From: Geothrix terrae
Lineage (GTDB): Bacteria > Acidobacteriota > Holophagae > Holophagales > Holophagaceae
Assembly (NCBI RefSeq): GCF_022808775.1
Contig: NZ_JAKZLA010000009.1
Location: 103,805-167,804, forward strand
Direction: 5' to 3'
DNA: 64,000 nucleotides
Positions 17,441-26,537 of this stretch are shown one piece after another. The stretch's first letter is position 1, and each line of letters starts with the position of its first letter. A model generated the notes under the pieces. That model saw only the letters and a list, made by a program, of their open reading frames with translations, was not told the origin of the DNA and ran no database searches. Made by a program: the position numbers and the translations under genes.

Positions 17441-20101
17441 ATGCGAAGTTTCCTTGCCATCCTCTTCCTGAGTTTCTGCTTCGGGGCGCAGGCCCAGGAA
17501 CGCCTCGCGCTGACCGTGAGTCCACCGGACCAGCGGTTCCGTTTCCTGCCGGTGCTCCACGCCCCCGGCGAGCGCCCCCTCGTGCTGGCTCTGCGGGGCG
17601 GGAGTGCCAAGGGCTTGGCCCATGCCGGCGTGCTGCGGCGCCTTGAGGAGGAAGGCTGGCACCCCGAGGGAATCGTGGGCACCAGCGCCGGCAGCTTCGC
17701 GGCGGCGCTCTACGCCAGCGGTTTCGGTGGGGTCGGGGCCGAGCGGATCTTCTTGCGCCGGGACTACTCCCTGGTGCTCGATGATCGACGGCGGACGCCG
17801 GGCCTGAGCGCCTCCGAGGACGAAGAACGGCACGGCACCTTGATGGGACTCTCCTTCGTCGGCGGTCGACCCATCCTTGTGCCCGGCGAGGACCGAGCGC
17901 GCCGCCTGCGGATCGCCCTGTTCGAAACCCTGGCCCGGGCTCAGGCGCTGGGTGGCTCGGACTTCGACCGGCTTGGTTCACGCCTGCGGATTGTGACTTC
18001 CAGCCTCACGCGGGGCGAGGCCCGAATTCTGGCCCAGGGGGACCTGGTGGATGCGGTGAAGGCCTCCATGTCCATTCCGGGTTTGTTGGCCCCCGTAGCC
18101 ATCGGCGATGAGCGCCTGGTGGACGGCGGCCTAGTGGAGAACCTGCCCGCCATGGCAGCCCGCTCGGCCTTTCCCGGCGCTCGCATCCTCGCCGTGAACA
18201 TCGGGCGCACCTGGGATGCCACACCACCTTCCGACATCCTAGCCCTGCTGGACCGCAGCCTCGACCTGGCCATGCGGGTCACCGAAGCGCGGAGCGAGGC
18301 GAATTCGGATCTGGTGATCCGGCCCGAGACCGACAAGGTGGACGAGTTCGCCTACCGGGGCAAGGAGTCCCTGCTCTTCGAGGCTGGCGCGACCGCCCTG
18401 AGTGGCGCCCTGCCCCAGTTGGAGTCCCTCCTGATGTCGGATGCCGGGGTTCCGGCCGCAGCCACCCTGAGGGTGGATGGCCCCGGCCATCCTGATCTGG
18501 CTGGGTTGCTGGCAGACACCCGACCGGCCGCCGGTCCCTGGTGCCGCGCCGACCTCTGGCGCCTGCTCCGCCGCGCCCACCGGAGGCTGCCTCTGGACCG
18601 GGCCTGGGTGGACCTGCCCGCCACTCCTGAAGGCGAGGCGACCTTCCACTGGGAGCCTGCGGATCTCATCCGGCGGGTACAGTTGGACCTGCCCGCGGAC
18701 TGGGCCACGGCCTACAAGGCCCGAGTGGCCCAGAGCCTGCATGAGCGGGGCCTGGTCCCGGGGCAGCCCTTCCACGCCGCACGCTTCGGACTGGCTGAAC
18801 AGGAACTCCTCGCCGAGGCCGTCGGCAAGGGCGCAGCCATGCTAGATCTGCGGGGCAGCGGTTTCGCCAATGGGGTGCTCACCCTCGCGGTGCGTGAGCC
18901 CCGCCTGGTGCGCGTCGAAGTGGAGCCTGGCCCCGTGGCAGCCCCTACCCATGCCATTGCCCAGGGACTGGAAGGTCAGGCGCTTCGCGCCTCGGAACTG
19001 GAGGAGGTGCTGGGACGCGCCCAGGACCGCATGGGCATTCAGCGGCTGGAGACGCGCCTCCAAGAGCGCGAAGAGGGCCTTGTCCTCAACCTCCGCCCCG
19101 TGGGCAGCCAACCCACCCTGCTGAACCTCACCCTGGCCTACGAAAGTGACTGGGGCCCGCACGGCGGCGTCCTTATGCGAGGCCGGAACCTCTTCGGCGG
19201 CGGCGAGAGCGGCTCCATCGAAGCGGTGGCCGACAACCTCCAGAAGCGCCTGGAGGGACACGTGGCCTGGAGCTTCCCCTCCCTTCCGGCCTTGTCGCTG
19301 GGGGCCTTCGGCTCCTGGTCGCAAAACGACGTGCGTGGCGGCGTCCTGTTCGTGGAGCCCATGGCGGACCTAGCCTCGCGCTTCACCCGGAAGGAATTGG
19401 GCGTGGAGGCCATCCTGCGCTGGGGCAAGGAGGATCGAGCCCGCTTCGGCCTCGCGGCCTTCCAGCACAGGGGCACCTTCACCCGCGCAGGGACCGACAT
19501 CGACACGCCGAATGCAACGGTGGTGAGGGGCTGGCTGGAGTGGGACGATCTGGACTTCCACACCATCCCCACCGAAGGCACCCTCCTGCGCTTTTCGGCG
19601 GATCGGAGCCTCTCCGTGGAAGGCGAGGCCTACCCGTACTGGCGCAGCTATGCCCGGGCCAAACGCCACCAGCCCCTGAGTTCCAACTGGGGACTGATGG
19701 TGGACACCGAAGTGGCCCTGTCGAAGGATGCGCCGCCGGATCGCCTGTGGATCGCGGGCGGCAGCGATTCCTTCATCGGCACCCGAAGTGCCGCCTACCT
19801 AATGCCGAACTTGGCGGCCCTAAAGATCGGCCTGCCCTACACCAAGGCTTCAATGGTGGGCACGGGCTGGCAGATCGGCCCCCGCTTCGACCTGGGTCGG
19901 GCCTCTGACCAGCCGTCCACCCTGGGCGATGGCCTGCGCATCGAAGGGTTGGGCCTGGTGGCCAGAACCGGCTTCCGGGAATTCTTCATGGAGCTATCTG
20001 CCGGCCGGGTGCACCTCCATCGAGGCTCCGCCTCCCAGCACGAGAACCGCGTGTCGATCCTCCTGGGCGCCCGGCCATTCGATCTCTGGCGGCGGAAGTA
20101 G
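17441..20101 (+). CDS. Patatin-like phospholipase fused to POTRA and outer-membrane barrel (PlpD type)
   Basis: 886 residues with signal peptide MRSFLAILFLSFCFGAQAQ. The patatin domain has the oxyanion loop RGGSAKG (52-58), nucleophile Ser82 in GTSAGS, and catalytic Asp228 in VDGGLVENLP. A POTRA-like region around 390-560 is followed by a 16-strand-type BamA/TamA barrel (VLMRGRNLFGGGESGSIEAVA ... ILLGARPFDLWRRK). This is type Vd secretion architecture as in PlpD: the barrel carries the lipase across the outer membrane. It follows the MscS gene by six bases in the same operon; no strong ribosome site is visible. Confidence 0.9.
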   Translation: MRSFLAILFLSFCFGAQAQERLALTVSPPDQRFRFLPVLHAPGERPLVLALRGGSAKGLAHAGVLRRLEEEGWHPEGIVGTSAGSFAAALYASGFGGVGAERIFLRRDYSLVLDDRRRTPGLSASEDEERHGTLMGLSFVGGRPILVPGEDRARRLRIALFETLARAQALGGSDFDRLGSRLRIVTSSLTRGEARILAQGDLVDAVKASMSIPGLLAPVAIGDERLVDGGLVENLPAMAARSAFPGARILAVNIGRTWDATPPSDILALLDRSLDLAMRVTEARSEANSDLVIRPETDKVDEFAYRGKESLLFEAGATALSGALPQLESLLMSDAGVPAAATLRVDGPGHPDLAGLLADTRPAAGPWCRADLWRLLRRAHRRLPLDRAWVDLPATPEGEATFHWEPADLIRRVQLDLPADWATAYKARVAQSLHERGLVPGQPFHAARFGLAEQELLAEAVGKGAAMLDLRGSGFANGVLTLAVREPRLVRVEVEPGPVAAPTHAIAQGLEGQALRASELEEVLGRAQDRMGIQRLETRLQEREEGLVLNLRPVGSQPTLLNLTLAYESDWGPHGGVLMRGRNLFGGGESGSIEAVADNLQKRLEGHVAWSFPSLPALSLGAFGSWSQNDVRGGVLFVEPMADLASRFTRKELGVEAILRWGKEDRARFGLAAFQHRGTFTRAGTDIDTPNATVVRGWLEWDDLDFHTIPTEGTLLRFSADRSLSVEGEAYPYWRSYARAKRHQPLSSNWGLMVDTEVALSKDAPPDRLWIAGGSDSFIGTRSAAYLMPNLAALKIGLPYTKASMVGTGWQIGPRFDLGRASDQPSTLGDGLRIEGLGLVARTGFREFFMELSAGRVHLHRGSASQHENRVSILLGARPFDLWRRK

Positions 20102-20109
20102 ACGAAGCT

Positions 20110-20202
20110 ATGAATGCTGCCTGGATCTCGAGCCTGATCGGGGCCGGTGTCGGGGCGATTCTGGCGAACGCTGCAACAGATCCCGGGAAAGCCCGGCGAT
20201 AG
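20110..20202 (+). CDS. Possible 30-residue hydrophobic peptide
   Basis: An ATG eight bases after the patatin stop opens MNAAWISSLIGAGVGAILANA followed by a charged tail. The Gly/Ala helix could insert in a membrane. No ribosome site is obvious, so this is a weak call. Confidence 0.25.
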   Translation: MNAAWISSLIGAGVGAILANAATDPGKARR

Positions 20203-20587
20203 GAATCCCCAAGTCGTTAGAGGTGGCCACTTGACAGGGTTACAGAAATAGTCGCGTAATTCATTGCATCCAAGGTGCTCATCACCTTGGGACAACCCTC
20301 CTTTGCCGGTTAACCCGGCCCTCCGGAGACAACCATGATTGACCGCGCCGAAAGGCCCGGGGTCCAAGCCGAAAGCGCTTGTGGAACTCCGGTGCAACCG
20401 ATGCTCTTCGCCCCCAGAGAACTTGGCCTCACTGATCCGTGGGCCGACTTCCTGGATGATCTTCGCACTGGAAATGTCGACACTCTGCCAGCCGCATAGA
20501 ATGGCCACCCAGATCGAGGAAATGGCGCGACATCGCATTCCACTTCGAAGGCAGCGCCATGAACAGCCCTGATGGTGGGGTTTGTCC

Positions 20588-20805
20588 AATTCCCTGTATT
20601 CCCTGCTCTGGCCTCGAAATTCCCTGCTCCGATGTATAGGGAATTCAGACTGTCTGTGCCCGGAAACACAGCCTGGGGCGCGCTTACTGGTTTCCGTTCC
20701 TTGGTCCGTTGCCCTTGAAATGAGAGAAATCCCTGCAGAATTCCCTGAAACGGGAATTTTCTGGCCGACGATCAGTCTGAAGGATTCACTGCACTACCAA
20801 TCAAA
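20588..20805 (+). repeat. TTCCCTG-rich non-coding module, copy A
   Basis: Repeated TTCCCTG words at about 20591, 20599, 20623, 20741 and inverted GGGAATT. The part 20729-20805 (ATCCCTG..ATTCCCTGAAAC, later AGGATTC..CACTACCAA) matches 61217-61305 in the same direction. A terminator hairpin follows directly, as at the other copy. Confidence 0.6.
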
Positions 20806-20833
20806 AGGGCCGACTGCATGTCGGCCCTTTTGA
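20801..20833 (+). terminator. Strong terminator-like hairpin
   Basis: TCAAAAGGGCCGAC / GTCGGCCCTTTTGA, a perfect 14-bp stem with TGCAT loop; A-rich on one side and T-rich on the other, so it could act in both directions. Confidence 0.7.
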
Positions 20834-21201
20834 TTAAGTTACGAGAACCCGCCAGCCCGTAGGCTGAGACCCGACCAAACAAGATTTGAACATCGACCAT
20901 TCCGGGGTGATTGAGCCAATTTTCACCTACGGAATCCCTGGATCTGCGGAATTCTCGGGGGCCTTTGGGCGCCAGAAAGTGCTCTGAGTTAAGGATCCGA
21001 GAGTTCGCGCCCGGATCGCTCTCTAGGCAGTTCATCCTTAACACGACTCCTGTCACCTTTCTGTCACTCACTGGGCCAACCCAAGTGATTCAAAGTAGGA
21101 AAGGGCGAACCGTGAGAACTTCACAACAATCCCCCTTGAGTGAGGTATGAGGTCTGGACGAGATGGGCGAATAGGTTTCCATTCCCCATCTAATTGAAGA
21201 T

Positions 21202-21228
21202 AAGGTGATTAGGAAATTCATTCACCTT
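21202..21228. promoter_or_regulatory. Inverted repeat before hsdR
   Basis: AAGGTGA and TCACCTT separated by 13 bases, about 20 bases before the hsdR ATG. A candidate operator; no cognate regulator gene is next to it. Confidence 0.3.
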
Positions 21229-21249
21229 TGAGATGGTCGTCAACTCATC

Positions 21250-23610
21250 ATGCCCACCGAAGCCGACACCTGTAGAAAGCACGTCGTGCCCCTCCTGCAG
21301 GCGGCGGGTTGGGATTCTGAGCCTCACTCCATCGCAGAGCAGCGATCCATCACGGATGGCCGGATTGTTCCCGTGGGTAAAGGGTTCATTCGGCGTCCCC
21401 CCAAACGAGTGGACTACTTGCTCCGCTTCCGGCGGGACTTCCCCATTGCCGTTGTGGAGGCAAAGGCCGAGTACAAATCCGCGTCAGACGGACTTCAACA
21501 GGCCAAGGATTACGCGGAGATGCTGGGCCTGAAGTTCGCCTATGCGACCAATGGCCCAGACATCATCGAGTTCGACTACTTCACGGGGCTAGAAACCCAT
21601 CTGACGAGCTACCCCACACCTGATGAACTCTGGCGTCGTTACCAACAGGGAATCGGACTGGCTGATGGAACAGCCGAACGGATCCTCGAACCCGGCAACC
21701 ATTCGGTAGGCAAAGGGGAGCGCTACTACCAACAAATCGCCATCAACCGAACCGTTGAGGCAGTCATCAAGAGCCAGAGCCGGATGCTCCTGACCATGGC
21801 TACCGGCACAGGTAAGACGGCCGTCGCGTTCCAGATCTGCTGGAAGCTCTGGAACGCCCGATGGAACCGCACCGGCGAGTATCGCCGCCCCAAAATCCTC
21901 TACCTGGCCGACCGGAACATTCTGGTGGACCAGCCCAAGGACGGCATCTTCGCGGCCTTTGGCGATGCCCGGTGCAAGATCGAATCAGGTGAGGTGCTGA
22001 AGAGCCGGGAAATGTACTTCGCCATTTACCAGGCTCTGGCCGAAGACGAGCGCCGGGATGGTCTCTTCAAACAGTTCTCACCCGATTTCTTCGACCTTGT
22101 GATCGTGGACGAATGCCACCGGGGCAGCGCGCGGGACGACAGCTCGTGGCGAGCGATCCTCGATTACTTCGAACCGGCCTTCAAGCTCGGTATGACGGCC
22201 ACCCCCCTGCGGGAAGACAACCGGGATACGTACAACTACTTCGGTGAGCCTCTCTACACCTACAGCCTGCGCCAGGGCATCGAGGATGGCTTCCTCGCAC
22301 CCTACCGCGTCCACCGGGTCATCACGGAATGGGACGCAGCCGGCTGGAGACCCAGCCAGGGCGACCTGGACCGCTACGGGCGCGCTATTCCCGACGAGGA
22401 GTATCAGACCCAGGACTTCGAGCGTGTGGTGGCCCTTCGGGCTCGCACGGAAGCCATCGCCAAGCATCTCACCCAATTCCTAAAGAGCACGGATCGTTTC
22501 GCCAAGACCATCATCTTTTGCGTGGACCAGGAACATGCCAGCGAAATGCGGGGCTGCCTGAACAACCTCAACGCGGATCTCGTCACCCAGTACCCGGATT
22601 ATGTCTGCCGCGTCACTTCAGACGAAGGCGACATCGGCAAGGGCCATCTCGGACGATTCCAGGACGTGGACACCACCACGCCAACCATCCTCACCACATC
22701 CCAGCTCCTGACCACAGGCGTGGATGCCCCCACCTGCAAGAACGTAGTGCTGGCCCGAATCGTGAATTCCATGAGCGAATTCAAGCAGATCGTAGGCCGC
22801 GGCACCCGGGTCCGTGACGACTACGGCAAGCTCTGGTTCAACATCGTGGACTATACCGGCAGTGCCACGCGCCTGTTCGCAGATCCCTCCTTCGATGGGG
22901 ACCCAGTCCGCGTCACGGAAGATGAGACTGATGCAGAGGGCACGGTGACAGAGACTACCGTCATCACCGAAGCCTGTGATGCGGAGGACAACCCTGAGAG
23001 CCGGGCAGGCGAAGTTATCGAGCCCGCGTACACCGATCGCCGGAAGTTCTACTACGACGGCGGACAAGTCGAGATCGCGGCCCACCTGGTCTATGAGCTG
23101 GATCCAGACGGCAAACAGCTCCGGGTGGTGCGTTACACCGATTATGCCGCCGACAAGGTTCGATCCCTATGCGCCACGGCTCCGGCGCTGCGGGCCGAAT
23201 GGGCTGATCCTGTCAAGCGGGCCGAGATCATCCAGAAGCTGGCGGAACGCGGTGTGGATTTTCAGGCGCTGGCCGAGTCCGCGAACCAGCCGGAGGCCGA
23301 CCCCTTCGACCTCCTCTGCCATCTGGCCTTCAACGCCCCCCTGAAGACCCGGCGTGAACGGGCGCAGGCACTTAAATCCGAGCGAATGGACTTCTTCGAC
23401 CAGTACGCCCCGGAGGCCCGTGCGATTCTGGAAGAACTTCTGGAAAAGTACGCCGAACACGGCGACGCCCAGTTTGTGCTGCCCGATGTGCTGCACGTCC
23501 CGCCCATCTCTTCCCATGGAACGCTGGGCGACATCCTCAACCTCTTCGGGGGCGCCGAGAAACTCCGCGCCGCCGTGAATGCTCTCCAGGCCGCTCTCTA
23601 TGCCGCGTAA
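21250..23610 (+). CDS. hsdR: Type I restriction enzyme, R (motor/nuclease) subunit
   Basis: 786 residues. An N-terminal PD-(D/E)XK nuclease is visible (Asp55 in VDYLLRF, Glu70 and Lys72 in VVEAKAEY). The SF2 translocase has Walker A ATGTGKT from 184, DECH box from Asp287, motif III TATPLR and motif VI QIVGRGTRVR. The C-terminus (EVIEPAYTDRRKFYYDGGQVEI ... LGDILNLFGG) fits the EcoEI_R_C domain of the type IB/EcoEI class. It cuts unmodified DNA far from the site after ATP-driven translocation, in complex with HsdM and HsdS encoded next. hsdM starts inside its last codons. Confidence 0.95.
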   Translation: MPTEADTCRKHVVPLLQAAGWDSEPHSIAEQRSITDGRIVPVGKGFIRRPPKRVDYLLRFRRDFPIAVVEAKAEYKSASDGLQQAKDYAEMLGLKFAYATNGPDIIEFDYFTGLETHLTSYPTPDELWRRYQQGIGLADGTAERILEPGNHSVGKGERYYQQIAINRTVEAVIKSQSRMLLTMATGTGKTAVAFQICWKLWNARWNRTGEYRRPKILYLADRNILVDQPKDGIFAAFGDARCKIESGEVLKSREMYFAIYQALAEDERRDGLFKQFSPDFFDLVIVDECHRGSARDDSSWRAILDYFEPAFKLGMTATPLREDNRDTYNYFGEPLYTYSLRQGIEDGFLAPYRVHRVITEWDAAGWRPSQGDLDRYGRAIPDEEYQTQDFERVVALRARTEAIAKHLTQFLKSTDRFAKTIIFCVDQEHASEMRGCLNNLNADLVTQYPDYVCRVTSDEGDIGKGHLGRFQDVDTTTPTILTTSQLLTTGVDAPTCKNVVLARIVNSMSEFKQIVGRGTRVRDDYGKLWFNIVDYTGSATRLFADPSFDGDPVRVTEDETDAEGTVTETTVITEACDAEDNPESRAGEVIEPAYTDRRKFYYDGGQVEIAAHLVYELDPDGKQLRVVRYTDYAADKVRSLCATAPALRAEWADPVKRAEIIQKLAERGVDFQALAESANQPEADPFDLLCHLAFNAPLKTRRERAQALKSERMDFFDQYAPEARAILEELLEKYAEHGDAQFVLPDVLHVPPISSHGTLGDILNLFGGAEKLRAAVNALQAALYAA

Positions 23611-25369
23611 AGCCAAAGATGCCCCCAAGACCACCACCCAGGCCCTGGGCAGTTTGCTCAAGTCCGCCCGGGACATCATGCGCAAGGACAAGGGTCTGAA
23701 CGGCGACCTCGACCGCCTACCCCTCCTCACCTGGATCATGTTCTTGAAGTTCTTGGATGACCTGGAGCGCCAGCGCGAGGATGAAGCCACCCTCAGCGGA
23801 AAGAAGTTCCGCCCGGCCATCGATCCGCCCTATCGCTGGCGGGATTGGGCCATCAATCCCCAGGGCATCACCGGAGATGAGCTGCTGGCCTTTATCAACC
23901 AGGATGAGGCCATTCGCCCCGATGCCACCAAGGGAGCGGGCCTCTTCGCGTACCTTCGGCAGCTCACCAACGCCAATGGTGATGATCGCCGCGAGGTGAT
24001 TGCCACGGTCTTCAAGGGCGTGGATAACCGCATGAAGAGCGGCTATCTGCTGCGGGATGTCATCAACAAGGTCTCCGACATCCACTTCACCTCCAGCGAG
24101 GAACTACACACCCTCGGCGCCCTGTATGAATCCATGCTGCGGGAAATGCGGGACGCTGCCGGGGATTCCGGCGAGTTCTACACGCCCCGCGCCGTCGTGC
24201 GCTTCATGGTGGCCGTCACCGACCCACAGCTCGGCGAAACGGTCCTGGATCCAGCTTCGGGAACCGGCGGCTTCCTGGTGGAGGCCTACAACCACCTGGC
24301 CGCCCAGGTGAAGACTGTCCAAGACCGCAAGACGCTCCAGGAGCGCTCGCTTCTGGGTTGCGAACCCAAGTCCCTCCCCTACCTGCTTTGCCAGATGAAC
24401 CTCCTCCTGCACGGCCTCAACGCCCCGCAGATCGATCCCCATAACGCCTTACGATTCAAGCTCACGGAGATCGGTGAGAAGGATCGGGTGGATGTGATCC
24501 TCACCAATCCCCCCTTCGGCGGCGAGGAGGAGAAGGGCATCCAGGGCAACTTCCCTGACGATCGCCAGACGGCGGAAACGGCGCTGCTCTTCCTTCAGCT
24601 CATCATGCGCAAGCTGCACCGTCAGCCCACCAGCGTGGGACGTACTGCGCGAGCCGCCGTGATCGTTCCTAATGGAACCCTCTTCGGTGATGGCGTCTGT
24701 GGTCGGATCAAGGAAGAGCTGCTCAAGAGCTTCAACCTTCACACCATCGTGCGGCTACCCCAGGGGGTCTTTGCGCCCTATACCGACATTCCCGCCAACC
24801 TGCTGTTCTTCGAAGCCGGCGGCCCCACCCGAGACATCTGGTATTACGAACTGCCTCTTCCGGAAGGGCGCAAGAAATACAGCAAGACGGCTCCTTTGCA
24901 GTTCGAGGAGTTCGCGCCTGTTCTGGATTGGTTGAAGGCTCGCGAGGAAGGCCCCCAGGCCTGGAAGGTGGATTTCGCCGCCAAGCGTGCCACGGCTTTG
25001 GAATCGGCCACACCCCTGTGGGAAAAGGCCGAGGCAGAACGATCGTCCAGCGCCAGCTTGTCCAGGTCCATCCGCGAGCTTGAACAGCAACTCGCAACCG
25101 CCATCGGTTCCACGGGCGACCGGCCCGCCTCCTTGCGCGACCTCAAACGGCAACAGCAAGCCCACGATCAAGCCGCCAGAACGGCCCAGGCGGAGGGGGA
25201 TGTCGCCTACTGGCCCATCTATAACCTCGACCTGAAGAACCCCAACACCCGAGCCGGCCTTGAACATGCAAATCCTAAAGCCCTGGTCGCTTCCATGCGC
25301 AGCCAGGAAGCCGAGGTTATGCGCCTACTGAGCGAGATTGAGAAGCTGGTGGCCGAGGTCGAGGCATGA
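23600..25369 (+). CDS. hsdM: Type I restriction-modification, M (adenine methylase) subunit
   Basis: 589 residues from the ATG at 23600, which overlaps the hsdR end by eleven bases; an earlier in-frame start at 23579 is less likely. The N-terminal helical HsdM domain (LGSLLKSARDIMRKDKGLNGD) precedes the methylase: GEFYTPRAVVRFMV, SAM motif I DPASGTGGFL and catalytic motif IV NPPFGG. The C-terminal third is a long coiled-coil region ending in EIEKLVAEVEA. It protects host DNA by N6-adenine methylation at the site chosen by HsdS. Overlaps hsdS by four bases. Confidence 0.95.
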   Translation: MPRKAKDAPKTTTQALGSLLKSARDIMRKDKGLNGDLDRLPLLTWIMFLKFLDDLERQREDEATLSGKKFRPAIDPPYRWRDWAINPQGITGDELLAFINQDEAIRPDATKGAGLFAYLRQLTNANGDDRREVIATVFKGVDNRMKSGYLLRDVINKVSDIHFTSSEELHTLGALYESMLREMRDAAGDSGEFYTPRAVVRFMVAVTDPQLGETVLDPASGTGGFLVEAYNHLAAQVKTVQDRKTLQERSLLGCEPKSLPYLLCQMNLLLHGLNAPQIDPHNALRFKLTEIGEKDRVDVILTNPPFGGEEEKGIQGNFPDDRQTAETALLFLQLIMRKLHRQPTSVGRTARAAVIVPNGTLFGDGVCGRIKEELLKSFNLHTIVRLPQGVFAPYTDIPANLLFFEAGGPTRDIWYYELPLPEGRKKYSKTAPLQFEEFAPVLDWLKAREEGPQAWKVDFAAKRATALESATPLWEKAEAERSSSASLSRSIRELEQQLATAIGSTGDRPASLRDLKRQQQAHDQAARTAQAEGDVAYWPIYNLDLKNPNTRAGLEHANPKALVASMRSQEAEVMRLLSEIEKLVAEVEA

Positions 25370-26535
25370 GCAGGTGGACGAAAGTCGCTCTAGGGGATCT
25401 GCTCCGCCGATCCGATGAGCCTGCCATCATTGATCCAGACGCCGAATATCACGAAGTCACGATTAAGCTTTGGGGGAAAGGCGTCGTCAGTCGGAGGAAG
25501 GTGCGCGGAGGCGAGGTTCTCACGCCCCGTCGTGTGGCTCGCACCAATCAGTTGATACTGTCCAAGATTGATGCCCGGAACGGTGCCATCGGCTTGGTTC
25601 CTCCAGAATTGGATGGCGCCATCGTCAGCAATGATTTCCCATCCTTCGACTTCAAAGACCCCTCCCGATGCCATCCTGGTTTTCTTGGCTGGCTGGTTCG
25701 GTCCGCTCCGTTTGTGGAGTTGTGCAAAGCCTCCAGCGAAGGAACTACCAACAGGGTGCGAATCAAAGAAGATCGCTTCCTCAGCCAGGAAATCCGGCTT
25801 CCTCCTTACGACAAGCAAGAATCCCTGTACGCCCAACTCGAGGTCTTGGCCGAGAGAACCCGGCAGATCGAAGCGCATCTGGACGCCGTCGAAAAGGACT
25901 CCTTGCGCCTACTGGTAACGATGGCGACTCGCTTCGATATAAGCGGTGAACAGCGACAGATATCTGGCTGGCGACAGAGAACCATCGCTGACATTGCTGC
26001 AATGGCGCTATGTCCAGAGACGGTGGATATAAATCGATCCTACCCAAACGTAGGCATTCTGAGCTATGCAAAAGGCATTTTTGGAAAGGCCCCTATTGAA
26101 GGAGCGACCACCAGCGCCAAGACCCTGTACCGGATCAAATCCGGTCAGTTCATATATAGTCGTCTATTCGCTTTTGAAGGGGCGTATGCATTGGTACCTG
26201 ACAAATTCGATGGATGCTATGTCTCCAACGAGTTCCCCACCTTCGATGTCAATGAGGATCTCGCATCTGCGAAGTTCCTCATGACTTTGTTCATGTCCGA
26301 AAACGATTGGCATGAAATGCGAGCGTCGACGAAAGGAGTCGGCGACCGCAGGCTCAGAATTCAACCGGAGCACATTCTTTCAAGGGCGATTTTGCTTCCG
26401 CCGCGGAGCGAAATGGCCCGTATCGACGCCCTGTTTGATTGCCACTTTGACCTCAAAGCCAAGCATGCCGCCATCCGCCAATCCAATGCTGCCCTGCTCC
26501 CGGCCACGCTGGAGCGGATGTTCGCCTCGGCCTGA
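25366..26535 (+). CDS. hsdS: Type I restriction-modification, S (specificity) subunit
   Basis: 389 residues with two target-recognition halves: the first ending in EIRLPPYDKQESLYAQLEVLAERTRQIEAHLDAV (helical spacer), the second ending in ILLPPRSEMARIDALFDCHFDLKAKHAAI. Each half carries the ARTNQLILSKIDARNGAIGLVP / SGQFIYSRLFAFEGAYALVP type motif, showing an internal duplication. The ATG overlaps the hsdM stop (ATGA). The Dsr1-like gene starts two bases after its stop, so the defence gene is in the same operon. The recognised sequence cannot be read from the protein. Confidence 0.9.
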   Translation: MSRWTKVALGDLLRRSDEPAIIDPDAEYHEVTIKLWGKGVVSRRKVRGGEVLTPRRVARTNQLILSKIDARNGAIGLVPPELDGAIVSNDFPSFDFKDPSRCHPGFLGWLVRSAPFVELCKASSEGTTNRVRIKEDRFLSQEIRLPPYDKQESLYAQLEVLAERTRQIEAHLDAVEKDSLRLLVTMATRFDISGEQRQISGWRQRTIADIAAMALCPETVDINRSYPNVGILSYAKGIFGKAPIEGATTSAKTLYRIKSGQFIYSRLFAFEGAYALVPDKFDGCYVSNEFPTFDVNEDLASAKFLMTLFMSENDWHEMRASTKGVGDRRLRIQPEHILSRAILLPPRSEMARIDALFDCHFDLKAKHAAIRQSNAALLPATLERMFASA

Positions 26536-26537
26536 CC

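Larger units (their letters stand above)
20203..21249. other. Gene-free boundary region before the restriction operon
   Basis: About 1 kb without a supported gene. It contains a small stem (CCAAGGTG / CACCTTGG, 20270-20290), a cluster of TTCCCTG motifs (20588-20760), a module ending in CACTACCAA with a strong terminator (20729-20833), and an inverted repeat just before hsdR. This is where the accessory DNA appears to begin. Confidence 0.6.
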
